DNA from: Citricoccus zhacaiensis
GTDB lineage: Bacteria > Actinomycetota > Actinomycetes > Actinomycetales > Micrococcaceae
Length of the DNA stretch: 64,000 nt
Reading direction: 5' to 3'
Assembly: GCF_014645315.1 (NCBI RefSeq)
Contig: NZ_BMLQ01000001.1
Span: 243,665-307,664 of the forward strand
The position numbers and the translations under genes are program-made. Numbering within the stretch: the first letter of the stretch is position 1; every line of letters begins with the position of its first letter. A model generated the notes under the pieces. It saw only the letters and a program-made list of their open reading frames with translations. It made no database searches and was not told the DNA's origin. Below are positions 20,708 to 29,900 of the stretch, one piece after another.

Positions 20708-21504
20708 CGGTTCCCCTCCTCGCTGTCCGGTCCGGCGGCGCGGACGGTTCGCTTCTCGATCGGCTTCTCGATATCCGGCCCGACCTCCACGATCCGGTGC
20801 ACGTAGACCCCGGGCAGGTGGACCTGGTCCGGATCGATCTCCCCGGGTTCGACCAGCTTCTCCACCTGGGCGATGCACACGGTCGCGGACATCGCCGCCG
20901 GCGGCGCGAACTGGCGGGTGGCCTTGTTGAAGACCAGGTTGCCGTGGCGGTCGCCGACCGCCGCGTGGACCAGCGCGAAGTCCGTCACGATGGACTCCTC
21001 CAGCACATAGTCCTTCTCCCCCGTCTGGCCCAGACAGAAGGAGCGCACATCCTTCGGCGCCGAGGCCTTCGCCACCGTGCCATCCGTGTTGTACCGCATC
21101 GGCAGACCCCCCTCAGCCACCTGGGTCCCGACGCCGGAACGCGTGTAGAACGCGGGAATGCCGGCTCCCCCGGCCCGCAACTTCTCCGCCAGGGTTCCCT
21201 GCGGCACCAGCTCGACCTCCAGCTCACCCTCGAGATACTGACGGGCGAACTCCTTGTTCTCCCCCACATAGGACGAGGTCATCTTGGCGATCTGCCCGGA
21301 GGCCAGCAGCAGCCCGAGCCCCCAGCCGTCCACACCGCAGTTGTTGGACACGATCGACAGCTCCGTCGCCCCCTGGTCCCGCAACGCCTCGATCAACTGG
21401 ACCGGATTGCCGGACAGCCCGAAACCGCCCACCGCCAACGACGACCCGTCGCCGATATCGGCCACCGCCTCCGCCGCGGTACCCACCGTCTTGTCCACAC
21501 TCAT
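20704..21504 (-). CDS. scoA: 3-oxoacid CoA-transferase subunit A
   Basis: A 266-residue alpha subunit. The Gly-rich segment [16 protein letters not shown] (about residue 30) and [14 protein letters not shown] fit the family. The start [14 protein letters not shown] follows GGAAGGG. It forms a heteromer with the overlapping subunit B. Acetoacetate is the likely substrate given the 3-hydroxybutyrate dehydrogenase and thiolase neighbours. Confidence 0.92.
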   Translation of the reverse strand: MSVDKTVGTAAEAVADIGDGSSLAVGGFGLSGNPVQLIEALRDQGATELSIVSNNCGVDGWGLGLLLASGQIAKMTSSYVGENKEFARQYLEGELEVELVPQGTLAEKLRAGGAGIPAFYTRSGVGTQVAEGGLPMRYNTDGTVAKASAPKDVRSFCLGQTGEKDYVLEESIVTDFALVHAAVGDRHGNLVFNKATRQFAPPAAMSATVCIAQVEKLVEPGEIDPDQVHLPGVYVHRIVEVGPDIEKPIEKRTVRAAGPDSEEGNR

Positions 21505-21544
21505 GGTCTGCCCTTCCGTTCTACTGGTCTGTTGGTCTGAGGTC

Positions 21545-22363
21545 TCAGCTGGCGGTCCATCCACCGTCCATCGCATAGGAGGCGCCGGTGGCCATGCCGG
21601 AGGCGTCCGAGGCCAGCCAGAGCACCAGCGAGGCGACCTCCTCCGGCTCCACGAGGCGTTTGACGGCGGACTCGGTCAGCATGATCTTCTCCACGACCTC
21701 GTCCTCGGAGATCCCATGGGTCTTGGCCTGGTCGGCGATCTGCTTCTCCACCAGCGGAGTGCGCACATAGGACGGGTTGATGCAGTTCGACGTCACCCCG
21801 TGCGCCGCGCCCTCCAGGGCGGTCACCTTGGACAGGCCCTCGAGGCCGTGCTTGGCGGAGACGTACGCGCTCTTGAAGGCCGAGGCACGCATCCCATGGG
21901 CGGAGGAGAGGTTGATGATCCGGCCGAAGCCCCGTTCGTACATGCCCGGCAGGGCCGCGCGGGTGAGCAGGAACGGCGACTCCAGCATGAGCCGGTGGAT
22001 GAACCTCCACGCCTGGGGGTCGAACTCGTGGATCGGGGCGATCCGCTGGATCCCGGCATTGTTGACGAGGATGTCCGTGTCCAGCCGGAGGTCGTCCAGA
22101 GCCTCGGTCTCGGCGAGGTCAGCCACCCAGGCCGTACCGCCGACCTCGGCTGCGAGCGCCTCAGCGGCCTCCGCGTTCAGATCGGCCACGGTCACCGTGG
22201 CCCCCGCCGCAGCCAGGGCACGCACGCAGGCTGCCCCGATTCCGGAGGCCCCTCCTGTCACCACCGCGGTGCGTCCGGCGAGGATACTGTCCCGGAAGAT
22301 CGAGGTGGTCTGCTGATGCCGGGTCACTGATTCGGTCCCTGGTTCGATCACGGGTTCGGTCAC
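21545..22363 (-). CDS. 3-hydroxybutyrate dehydrogenase (SDR family)
   Basis: A 272-residue short-chain dehydrogenase: NAD-binding TGGASGIG near residue 36, NNAG, catalytic Ser and YVSAKHG (Tyr-x3-Lys) near 175. Length and the C-terminal segment fit D-3-hydroxybutyrate dehydrogenase, which oxidises 3-hydroxybutyrate to acetoacetate. The GTG start has AGGAA at 7-bp spacing and adds a 27-residue polar leader before the Rossmann core. The operon context supports the substrate strongly. Confidence 0.88.
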   Translation of the reverse strand: MTEPVIEPGTESVTRHQQTTSIFRDSILAGRTAVVTGGASGIGAACVRALAAAGATVTVADLNAEAAEALAAEVGGTAWVADLAETEALDDLRLDTDILVNNAGIQRIAPIHEFDPQAWRFIHRLMLESPFLLTRAALPGMYERGFGRIINLSSAHGMRASAFKSAYVSAKHGLEGLSKVTALEGAAHGVTSNCINPSYVRTPLVEKQIADQAKTHGISEDEVVEKIMLTESAVKRLVEPEEVASLVLWLASDASGMATGASYAMDGGWTAS

Positions 22364-22406
22364 GGGTCGTTCCTGCTTTCGGAGTCGGGGGGGGACGGGG
22401 TGGTGG

Positions 22407-23636
22407 TCAGAGGCTCAGCAGCAGGGCCTCGCCCTGGCCGCCGCCACCGCACAGGCTGACGGCGGTCCGGCCGCCGCCGCGCCGGGACAGCTCCAGGGCA
22501 GCGGTCAGGGCCAGCCGGGCCCCCGAGGCACCGATGGGGTGGCCCAGGGCGATGGCACCGCCGTGGAGGTTGGTCTGCTCCAGCGGGTACTCCAGATCCT
22601 TCAGAGACTGGACCGCCACGGCGCCGAAGGCCTCGTTGATCTCGATGAAGTCCAGCTCCCCCACGGACCAACCGGCCTTGGCCAGCGCCGCCCGGATGGC
22701 GTTGGACGGCTGGGAGTGCAGGGAGGAGTCCTTGGGTCCGGCCACCTGGCCGGGTGCCCCGATGGTGGCCAGGACCGTCAGGCCCCTGGACTCCGCATAG
22801 GCCCTCGAGGTGACCACCAGGGCGGCGGCGCCGTCGGAGAGCGGCGAGGAGTTGCCGGCGGTGATGCCGCCGTCCTGCGCGAACGCCGGGCGCAACCCGG
22901 CCAGGGAGTCCACGGTGGTGTCCGGGCGCACGCCCTCGTCCTGGGAGAGGACGACCGGCTCGCCCTTGCGCTGCGGGATCTCGATGGGCGCGATCTCCGT
23001 GTCGAAGGTGCCGTCAGTTTGGGCATCGGCGGCTCGCCGGTGGGAGGCCGCGGCGACCTCGTCCTGGGCGGTGCGGTCGATCTGCCGCTCCGTGTTGCCG
23101 GACTCGGTGAGCTCGCCCATCGCCTCCTTGCTGAGCGCATCGGTCAGACCGTCGTAGGCGACCGAGTCGAGTACCGTCGTCGGGCCGTACTTGTAGCCCT
23201 TCCGGGCTCCCACCAGCAGGTGTGGGGCGTTGGTCATGGACTCCTGGCCGCCGGCCACCACCACCTCGGCCTCTCCCAGGCGGATCAGCCGAGCGGCGTC
23301 GATGACGGCGGTGAGGCCGGACAGGCACACCTTGTTGATGGTCGTGGCCGGCACGCTCCAGTCCAGTCCGGCGGCGAGGGCGGATTGACGGGCCGGGTTC
23401 TGTCCCTGGCCGGCCTGGACGACCTGTCCCATGATGACCGAGTCCACGTCAGCGCCGTCCACGCCGGCACGCTGCAGGGCGTGCTTGATGGCGTGGGCGC
23501 CGAGGTCCACAGCAGTCAGGGAGGCCTGCTGGGACAGCAGGCGGGTGAAGGGGGTCCGGGCCCCACCGACGATCACTGCGTCGTGGGCGGCAGGGGCAGC
23601 CGGCGCGGCAGAGCGAGCAGAAGGTGTGGTGGTCAT
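22407..23636 (-). CDS. Acetyl-CoA C-acetyltransferase (thiolase)
   Basis: A 409-residue biosynthetic-type thiolase. The nucleophilic Cys is in NKVCLSGL (about residue 103), with GHPIGASGARL and the second Cys in SLCGGGGQG near the C-terminus. It splits acetoacetyl-CoA to two acetyl-CoA in this pathway. GGAGA ribosome site before the ATG. Confidence 0.92.
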   Translation of the reverse strand: MTTTPSARSAAPAAPAAHDAVIVGGARTPFTRLLSQQASLTAVDLGAHAIKHALQRAGVDGADVDSVIMGQVVQAGQGQNPARQSALAAGLDWSVPATTINKVCLSGLTAVIDAARLIRLGEAEVVVAGGQESMTNAPHLLVGARKGYKYGPTTVLDSVAYDGLTDALSKEAMGELTESGNTERQIDRTAQDEVAAASHRRAADAQTDGTFDTEIAPIEIPQRKGEPVVLSQDEGVRPDTTVDSLAGLRPAFAQDGGITAGNSSPLSDGAAALVVTSRAYAESRGLTVLATIGAPGQVAGPKDSSLHSQPSNAIRAALAKAGWSVGELDFIEINEAFGAVAVQSLKDLEYPLEQTNLHGGAIALGHPIGASGARLALTAALELSRRGGGRTAVSLCGGGGQGEALLLSL

Positions 23637-23728
23637 GGGTGTTCTCCTGTGGCTGAGGCGGGAGGTGTCTTGGTGTGTCTTGGTGTGGCGTGGATGACAT
23701 CCAGCCTAGATCGGGCGGGCCGGGCGCG

Positions 23729-25174
23729 TCAGAAGGCCCCGACCACCGAGACCACGGCGGTGAGCACGGCGACCGTGATGACCGGCATGACGAGGGTGAC
23801 CATGAAGATGTCCTTGTAGGACTGGCGGTGGGTCATGCCACAGACGATCAGCAGGGTGACCACGGCCCCGGAGTGGGGCAGGGTGTCCAGGCCACCGGCG
23901 GCCATCGCGGTCAGGCGGTGCATGGCCTCGAGGCTCACCCCCTGATCCAAGGCCAGCGTCCTGAGGTCGTCGCCGAAGGCGTTCAGGGCGATGGTCATGC
24001 CACCCGAGGAGGAGCCCGTGATGGCGGCGGTGACCGAGGTGGAGAACACCGAGGTGATCAGCGCATTGCCGCCCATGCTGAACACGGAGTCCCGGACCAC
24101 GGCGAAGGCTGCCACGGACGCGACGACGGCACCGTAGCCGACTTCCGAGGCCGTGGAGAAGATCGGCAGCATGGAGCCCTTGGCCCCGTCCACGAAGGCC
24201 GTGCGCAGGTCTCCGAAGCGGCGGATGTTGAAGGCCACGATGACCAGGATGGCCACGGTCAGGGCGATGATGACGGCCCAGATGCCGGCGCGGGAGCTCA
24301 GCTCGATGGCGCCGAACTTCTCCTCCTGCAGGTAGTCCCAGTTCAGGGCCGGGAAGACCAGCAGGGTGCAGCCGAAGTTGACGACGATGACGGCCAGCAG
24401 CGGGATGAAGGCCTCGACCCCGTTGCGCGGAGTCATGTGGGCACCGGAGGTGCCGGTCTCAGCCTCCTTGACCTGGGCCTGAGCGCCGGCCAGCGCCGCA
24501 CCGGGTCCGTCCCCGCGGCGGGGACTCGCATCGCTGAAGTGCTCACCGTTGGCCATGAGCCGGCGGCGACGGAACTCGAGCCAGGCCAGGCCGAGCCCGA
24601 GGATCATCGCGGTTCCCACGAGGCCGATCCCCGGGGCCGCGAAACCGTCGGTCCCGAAGAACTGCCCTGGAATCAGGTTCTGGACCTGCGGGGAGCCCGG
24701 CAGGGCCGTCATGGTGAACGTGAAGATGCCCAGGGCGATGGTCCCCGGGATCAGCCGCTTCGGGATGTCCGCCACGCGGAACAGTTCGCGCGCCAGGGGG
24801 AACATCACGAAGGCCACCACGAAGAGGCTGATGCCACCGTAGGTCATCAGGGCGGAGGTGATCACGGTGGCGGCCAGGGCGTTGCGGGCGCCGATCCAGC
24901 GCGCCACCGTGCGGGCGATGGACTCGGCATAGCCGGTGACCGTCATCAGCACGCCGAACATGGCGCCGAGCAGGAACAGCGGGAAGTACTGGCCCACGAA
25001 CCCGGCGAGGGCCGGCATGAAGATCTCCGTGTAGGAGGCGAGAATCGGCGCGCCGGAGAACACGAGGGCCACGACGGCCGCGATCGGCGCCGCGATGATG
25101 ACGGGCATGCCCCGGTACGCCAGCGTGATCAGCAGGGCGAGGGACAGGATGATGCCAATGATCCCCAAGATCAT
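23729..25174 (-). CDS. GntP-family permease, probable 3-hydroxybutyrate/ketone-body importer
   Basis: A 481-residue transporter with about 12 hydrophobic helices and the GntP features SLALLITLAYRG at the start and GSSSGGM in the C-terminal half. A cytoplasmic polar loop lies around residues 215-255. GntP members carry gluconate or short hydroxy acids; placement at the head of a hydroxybutyrate operon suggests that substrate. The start MILGIIGIILS follows AAGGAGAA; upstream in-frame codons were rejected. Confidence 0.87.
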   Translation of the reverse strand: MILGIIGIILSLALLITLAYRGMPVIIAAPIAAVVALVFSGAPILASYTEIFMPALAGFVGQYFPLFLLGAMFGVLMTVTGYAESIARTVARWIGARNALAATVITSALMTYGGISLFVVAFVMFPLARELFRVADIPKRLIPGTIALGIFTFTMTALPGSPQVQNLIPGQFFGTDGFAAPGIGLVGTAMILGLGLAWLEFRRRRLMANGEHFSDASPRRGDGPGAALAGAQAQVKEAETGTSGAHMTPRNGVEAFIPLLAVIVVNFGCTLLVFPALNWDYLQEEKFGAIELSSRAGIWAVIIALTVAILVIVAFNIRRFGDLRTAFVDGAKGSMLPIFSTASEVGYGAVVASVAAFAVVRDSVFSMGGNALITSVFSTSVTAAITGSSSGGMTIALNAFGDDLRTLALDQGVSLEAMHRLTAMAAGGLDTLPHSGAVVTLLIVCGMTHRQSYKDIFMVTLVMPVITVAVLTAVVSVVGAF

Positions 25175-25322
25175 TCGGTTCTCCTTGGTGGGTGAGGTGT
25201 CACGGCGCTGAGGGGCCGCACCTACCACCATGCCCCGGAGGGGTGATTCAGGCCACGTCCTGATCCACAAGAGGTGGGCGCCGGATTCGTAGCCGGATAC
25301 AACACGAGCTCATCGGCGAGCT

Positions 25323-26441
25323 CTAGCCGCAGCCCTGGTCGGCGGCGAGGGCCCAGGCCACCTCGATGAGGGCGTTCAGGTCTCCCAGGTCGGCTCCGGT
25401 GAGCTCGCGATAGCGCCTGAGGCGGTACCGCAGGGTGTTGACGTGGATCGGGATGGACTCGGCAGCCGCCGGGATGTTCATCCGGTGCTCCAGGTAGGCG
25501 CGCACGGATTCGATGATGAGCTCCCCGAACGCCCCCTCCTCCCGCAACGGTTCCAGATAGATGCCGTCGAGCAGGCCTGTGGTCTCCGGGCTGGCGAAGA
25601 CGCCCATGCGCCAGGAGAGCCGGTCCACGTCGACGACCCCGTCCACCCCCACCCGCTGGGCGGACGCCAGCACCCGGGTGGCCACGTCGAAGGATCGGGG
25701 CAGCTCGCCCAGGACCACCGGGGCACCGAGGGCGATGGTCGCCCCCGCGGGCGACGGGCCGGCGTCGGGCTCACCGATGAGGATGCCGATGGCCCCCGTA
25801 CCCTGCGGCACGACGACGGCCTGGGCCCCGGCGTCCTCGGCCCAGTCCTGGAGGGCGGGGACGGCGGCGCCGTCCGCACACAAGGCCCGGACCGGCCGGT
25901 CACGGGGCACACCGAAGACGGAGGCACCGGCGAACAGCGCGGTTCGGTCCAGGCTCCCCGCCAGGGCGGCGCCGATCCAGTGGGCGCGGCGGGCCGAATC
26001 GGCCACGGCCTGGGCGATGGTGCGGTCGCGATAGGAGACCACGGCGCGGGTGGTGAAGGCGTCACCCAGGGACCAGAGCAGGGTGGAGAAGGACAGGGCC
26101 GTCTCCACCGGCACCCCGTAGCGCGGGGCCGCGGCCAGCAGATGGCGCAGGATGATGGACATGCAGGCGCGGAAGCCGGCCAGCACACTGGCGATCTCGA
26201 CGCCCTGAGCCATCCGTTCCTCGGTCAGCGTCTCCGCCTCGTCGATCGCCTCGGGCTCGGGGGCCAGGCCGTCGAGGATGGTGCGGATGCTGAGCGCCCG
26301 ATTGCGGCGGGCAGAGGCCTCCAGGGACTCGGCGGGGACATGCTCATAACCGGGGATCGTGGCCCGGAGGCTCTCGACCGTCTCGGCCAGGATGGCATCG
26401 TCGGCCGCGAGCGACTCGACGAGGGCCCGCACGGGATCCAC
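25323..26441 (-). CDS. PucR-family transcriptional regulator
   Basis: A 372-residue regulator with a ligand-sensing/GGDEF-like middle part and the family's C-terminal helix-turn-helix (IPIHVNTLRYRLRRYRELTG, about residues 335-355). The GTG start follows GGAG. It lies upstream of gntP on the same strand, 148 bp away, and probably controls the hydroxybutyrate operon. Its promoter faces the NRPS operon across a 204-bp divergent region with a CRP-type site. Confidence 0.87.
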   Translation of the reverse strand: MDPVRALVESLAADDAILAETVESLRATIPGYEHVPAESLEASARRNRALSIRTILDGLAPEPEAIDEAETLTEERMAQGVEIASVLAGFRACMSIILRHLLAAAPRYGVPVETALSFSTLLWSLGDAFTTRAVVSYRDRTIAQAVADSARRAHWIGAALAGSLDRTALFAGASVFGVPRDRPVRALCADGAAVPALQDWAEDAGAQAVVVPQGTGAIGILIGEPDAGPSPAGATIALGAPVVLGELPRSFDVATRVLASAQRVGVDGVVDVDRLSWRMGVFASPETTGLLDGIYLEPLREEGAFGELIIESVRAYLEHRMNIPAAAESIPIHVNTLRYRLRRYRELTGADLGDLNALIEVAWALAADQGCG

Positions 26442-26532
26442 TCACTCCACCGCCTTTCCGACGTTCAGTTCCCTGACGGTCTCACTGTAGGTCCAGTCCG
26501 ATCACCCGTGGGCGACCGTGCGGCCTCATGCC

Positions 26533-26548
26533 TGTGATCTGGTTCACA
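26533..26548. promoter_or_regulatory. CRP/GlxR-type binding site
   Basis: TGTGATCTGGTTCACA matches the consensus TGTGA-N6-TCACA exactly. It lies between the pucR-type gene (leftward) and the peptide/NRPS operon (rightward), 92 bp before the pucR start. It could place either unit under cAMP-CRP/GlxR control. No iron (DtxR/IdeR) box was seen in this region. Confidence 0.6.
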
Positions 26549-26645
26549 TTCGACCCCACATGCCATCCGTTCCCGCTCGCGCTCCGAACACTGACCAACG
26601 CCCCGCCCGGGGCGCGTATCCACTGGAACACCAGGAGTGAAGACC

Positions 26646-26885
26646 ATGAGTGAACACACCATGACCCGACCGTCCACCCGCCCGGCCCAGTGGGCCGTGT
26701 TGGCTGTGCTGGCCGTGGCAGCGCTGATGATCCTGAACGCCCTGATCACCGGCGCCCATCCCGCCTCGTTGACACAGGCGGTGGTGGCCGGCCTCACCCT
26801 CATCAACGGTCCGCTGGTGGACGGTCCCCTGCTTGACCTGGGCGGCCTGCTGAACGGTCTGCAGTTGGGCCAGTTCCAGCAGTGA
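26646..26885 (+). CDS. Small single-pass membrane protein upstream of the NRPS
   Basis: A 79-residue protein of unknown function. The N-terminal 16 residues are polar, one strong helix follows (WAVLAVLAVAALMILNAL, about 18-36), and the C-terminal part is rich in Gly/Leu/Asn with a repetitive LNGLQLG pattern. The ATG at 26646 has AGGAG with 8-bp spacing; a GTG nine bases earlier lacks proper spacing. It is first gene of the NRPS operon, 77 bp before it, but nothing ties it to biosynthesis beyond position. Confidence 0.6.
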   Translation: MSEHTMTRPSTRPAQWAVLAVLAVAALMILNALITGAHPASLTQAVVAGLTLINGPLVDGPLLDLGGLLNGLQLGQFQQ

Positions 26886-26962
26886 TGCCCTCCTGACAGA
26901 TATCCCCGACCGAGACCTCCGGGCCGTCACCGCCCGCCGCTGAGATCAGGAGACCCACTGCC

Positions 26963-29900
26963 ATGCCCCACCGCCAGACATCGCCTGCCGGACACGCTCG
27001 ACCCAACAGGTCCGAGGCACTCTCCCTCACCGAGGCCCAGCACGGCATCTGGTACGCGCAGCAGTTGGATCCCGAGAACCCGACCTATCAGATCGGGCAG
27101 TACCTCGATCTCGCCGGTCCCGTGGATCTCCACCTCCTGACCATGGCCCTGACCAAGACGGTGCGGGACATCGATGCGTTGTCGATGCGCTTCGCCGCGG
27201 ACGACGCCGGCCCCTTCGCCACGCTCGACCGCCCCGAACCGACGGCAGACCTCCTCCACGTCGTGGACCTCCGGCAGGAGCCCGACGTGGAGGAGGCGTG
27301 GCAGCAGGCCCGGGACCGGATGGACCAAGAGATGACCACCCCTCGTCCGATCGAGCAGGGCGATCTGTTCGGCGCCGTGCTGTTCCGGTTGTCTCCGGAC
27401 CGTTCCCTGCTCTTCCAGCGCGTGCACCACATCCAGCTCGACGGCTACTCTGCGGTGCTGGCCCTGCACTACCTGGCCCGCGTCTACACCGAACTGCGGC
27501 AGCGGGTGCCCCGGGCCCTGCCGGTGCGCGCCCTGGCGGGGAGGATCGCCCGGACGGCAGCCCGGATCGCCTCACCCTTCCCCCGGCACCAGGACCTGCT
27601 CGCCGCCATCGAGGACTACGAGTCATCCGAGCAGTACGTGCGGGACGAGGAGTTCTGGCGCCAGTCCCTGCAGCGGGACTCCACGGTGGACGGCCTGGAG
27701 GGCACCACCACCCGGCCGGCACGCGAGGTGGTGCGCGTCCGGATCCCCCTGGCCGGTCACCAGGCCGCCTCCCTGCGCGAACAGGGCCGGGACGTCTCCC
27801 GGACGCTGATCGGCGCCATCGGCTACTACCTGTCCCGGATCACCGGACATGACCGGGTCTCCGTGGGGCTGCCCGTCACGGCACGGCGGGGCCGGATCGC
27901 CAAGTCGACGCCGTCCATGCTCTCCAGCATCCTTCCCCTGCCCGTGGACGCCACCCCGGGGACGACCGTGGGGAGCCTGATGGCCTCCACGGCCGAGACG
28001 CTGCGCGGCACGGTGGCACACCAGCAGTTCCACCCGGGACGGCTCTCCGGTGCTCCGGGACATGCCGGCCCCTCGGTCAACCTGCTGCCCCTCGTCGAGG
28101 ACCTGAGACTCGGAGCGGCCACCGGATCCGTGCACGTCCTCTCGACCGGGCCCGTGCACGATCTGTCCTTCGTGATCTCTGGGCTCACCAGCGACGCCGC
28201 CGAGGCTGCCCTGCTGCTCGAGGGCGACGCCGAGCTGCACACCACCTCCACTCTGCACGGCCACGGCGAGCGCTTCCTCGCATTCCTGGACCGCCTCCTC
28301 GCCGCCGAGGAGGGCACCGCCCTGTCCCAGCTCCCGGTCACGCTTCCGCAGGAGGCCGAGGTCCTCCTGGAGGACGGGCTCGGCCCGCAACATCCTGCCG
28401 CGGACGAGACGGTCCTGGCCTCCTTCGCCCGCACCGTGGCCTCGCGCCCCGGGGCCACCGCCGTCGTCGGGACGGACGGCGCGTTGACGTTCGCGGAGCT
28501 GGACTCCACCTCGAATCGGCTGGCGCACCATCTGCTTCACCGTGGGATCGGCCGCGGGGACGCCGTCGCCGTTCGCGTGGAGCGTGGAGTGCACCTGCCC
28601 GTCCTGGTGCTGGCGGTCCTGAAGTCCGGGGCGGCCTACCTGCCCCTGGACCCCGAGTATCCCGCGGAGCGGGTGCACGGGATGATCGAGGACGCCGGTC
28701 CGCTGCTGCTGCTGACCACGGGTCGCCAGGCCGCCATCGACCGTTCCGCCGGGGGCGACTGGAACGTCCCCTGCCTCACCGTCGACGCTGACACCGAGCC
28801 GGCCTGGCGGCGCTGCCCGGACGATCCGCTGACGCTGGTCCCCGCCGTCGGCGGAGTCTCCGATAAGGACCTCGCCTACATCATCTTCACCTCCGGCAGC
28901 ACCGGACGCCCCAAGGGGGTCGGTGTGCCCCGGGCGGCTCTGCGGAACCTCTTCCTCGACCACCGCAGCACGTTGTTCGAGCCCACGGAGCGACGACTGG
29001 GGCGGCCGGCCAGGGTGGCCCACACCTCCGGACTCTCCTTCGACGCCTCTTGGGACCCGCTCCTGTGGCTGTTGGCGGGCCACTCGCTCCACCTGGTGGA
29101 CGAGGAGGTCCGGCGGGATCCGCAACGACTGGCCGATTACCTGATCGACCATCGGATCGACTCGATCGAGACCACCCCGTCCTTCGTCCAGACGTTGCTG
29201 GACGCCGGGCTGTTCGATCAGGACGGCCATCCCACCGTGGTCGCGGTCGGTGGTGAGGAGGTCGGTCTTGAGGTCTGGCAACGCCTCGCCTCCCTGGACG
29301 GAGTCCATGCGGTGAACCTGTACGGTCCCACCGAGACGACGGTGGACAGCCTGGTCGCCCGGATCACGCCGGAGACGCAACCGCACCTGGGCCGTCCCGT
29401 GCGCAACAGCCGCCACTACATCCTGGATGCGGCCCTGCGACCGGTTCCGAAACGTGCCGTCGGCGAGCTGTACCTGGCCGGTGCCAACATGGCCCGTGGC
29501 TACGTGGGCCAGCCGGGACTCAGCGCGGCCCGCTTCGTGGCGGATCCCTTCGCCGCCGACGGCTCACGGATGTACCGCACCGGCGACGTCGTGCGGCTCC
29601 GGCATGACGGCTCGGTGCGGTTCCTCGGGCGACTGGACGACCAGGTCAAGATCCGCGGCTACCGCGTGGAGATCGGCGAGGTCGAGGACGCGTTGCAGCG
29701 TCAGGACGGAGTGGCCCAGGCCGCCGTCGTGGTGCATGGCCGGGACGAGACGGCCCGGCTGTCCGGCTACGTCACGCTGACCGAGCCGGCCACCCCGGAC
29801 CGGCTGGACGGAGTCACCATCCGGGAACGCCTGCGGCAGGGCCTGCCGGACTACATGGTTCCCGGCACCGTGATGGTGCTGGAGCAACTGCCCCTCACGA

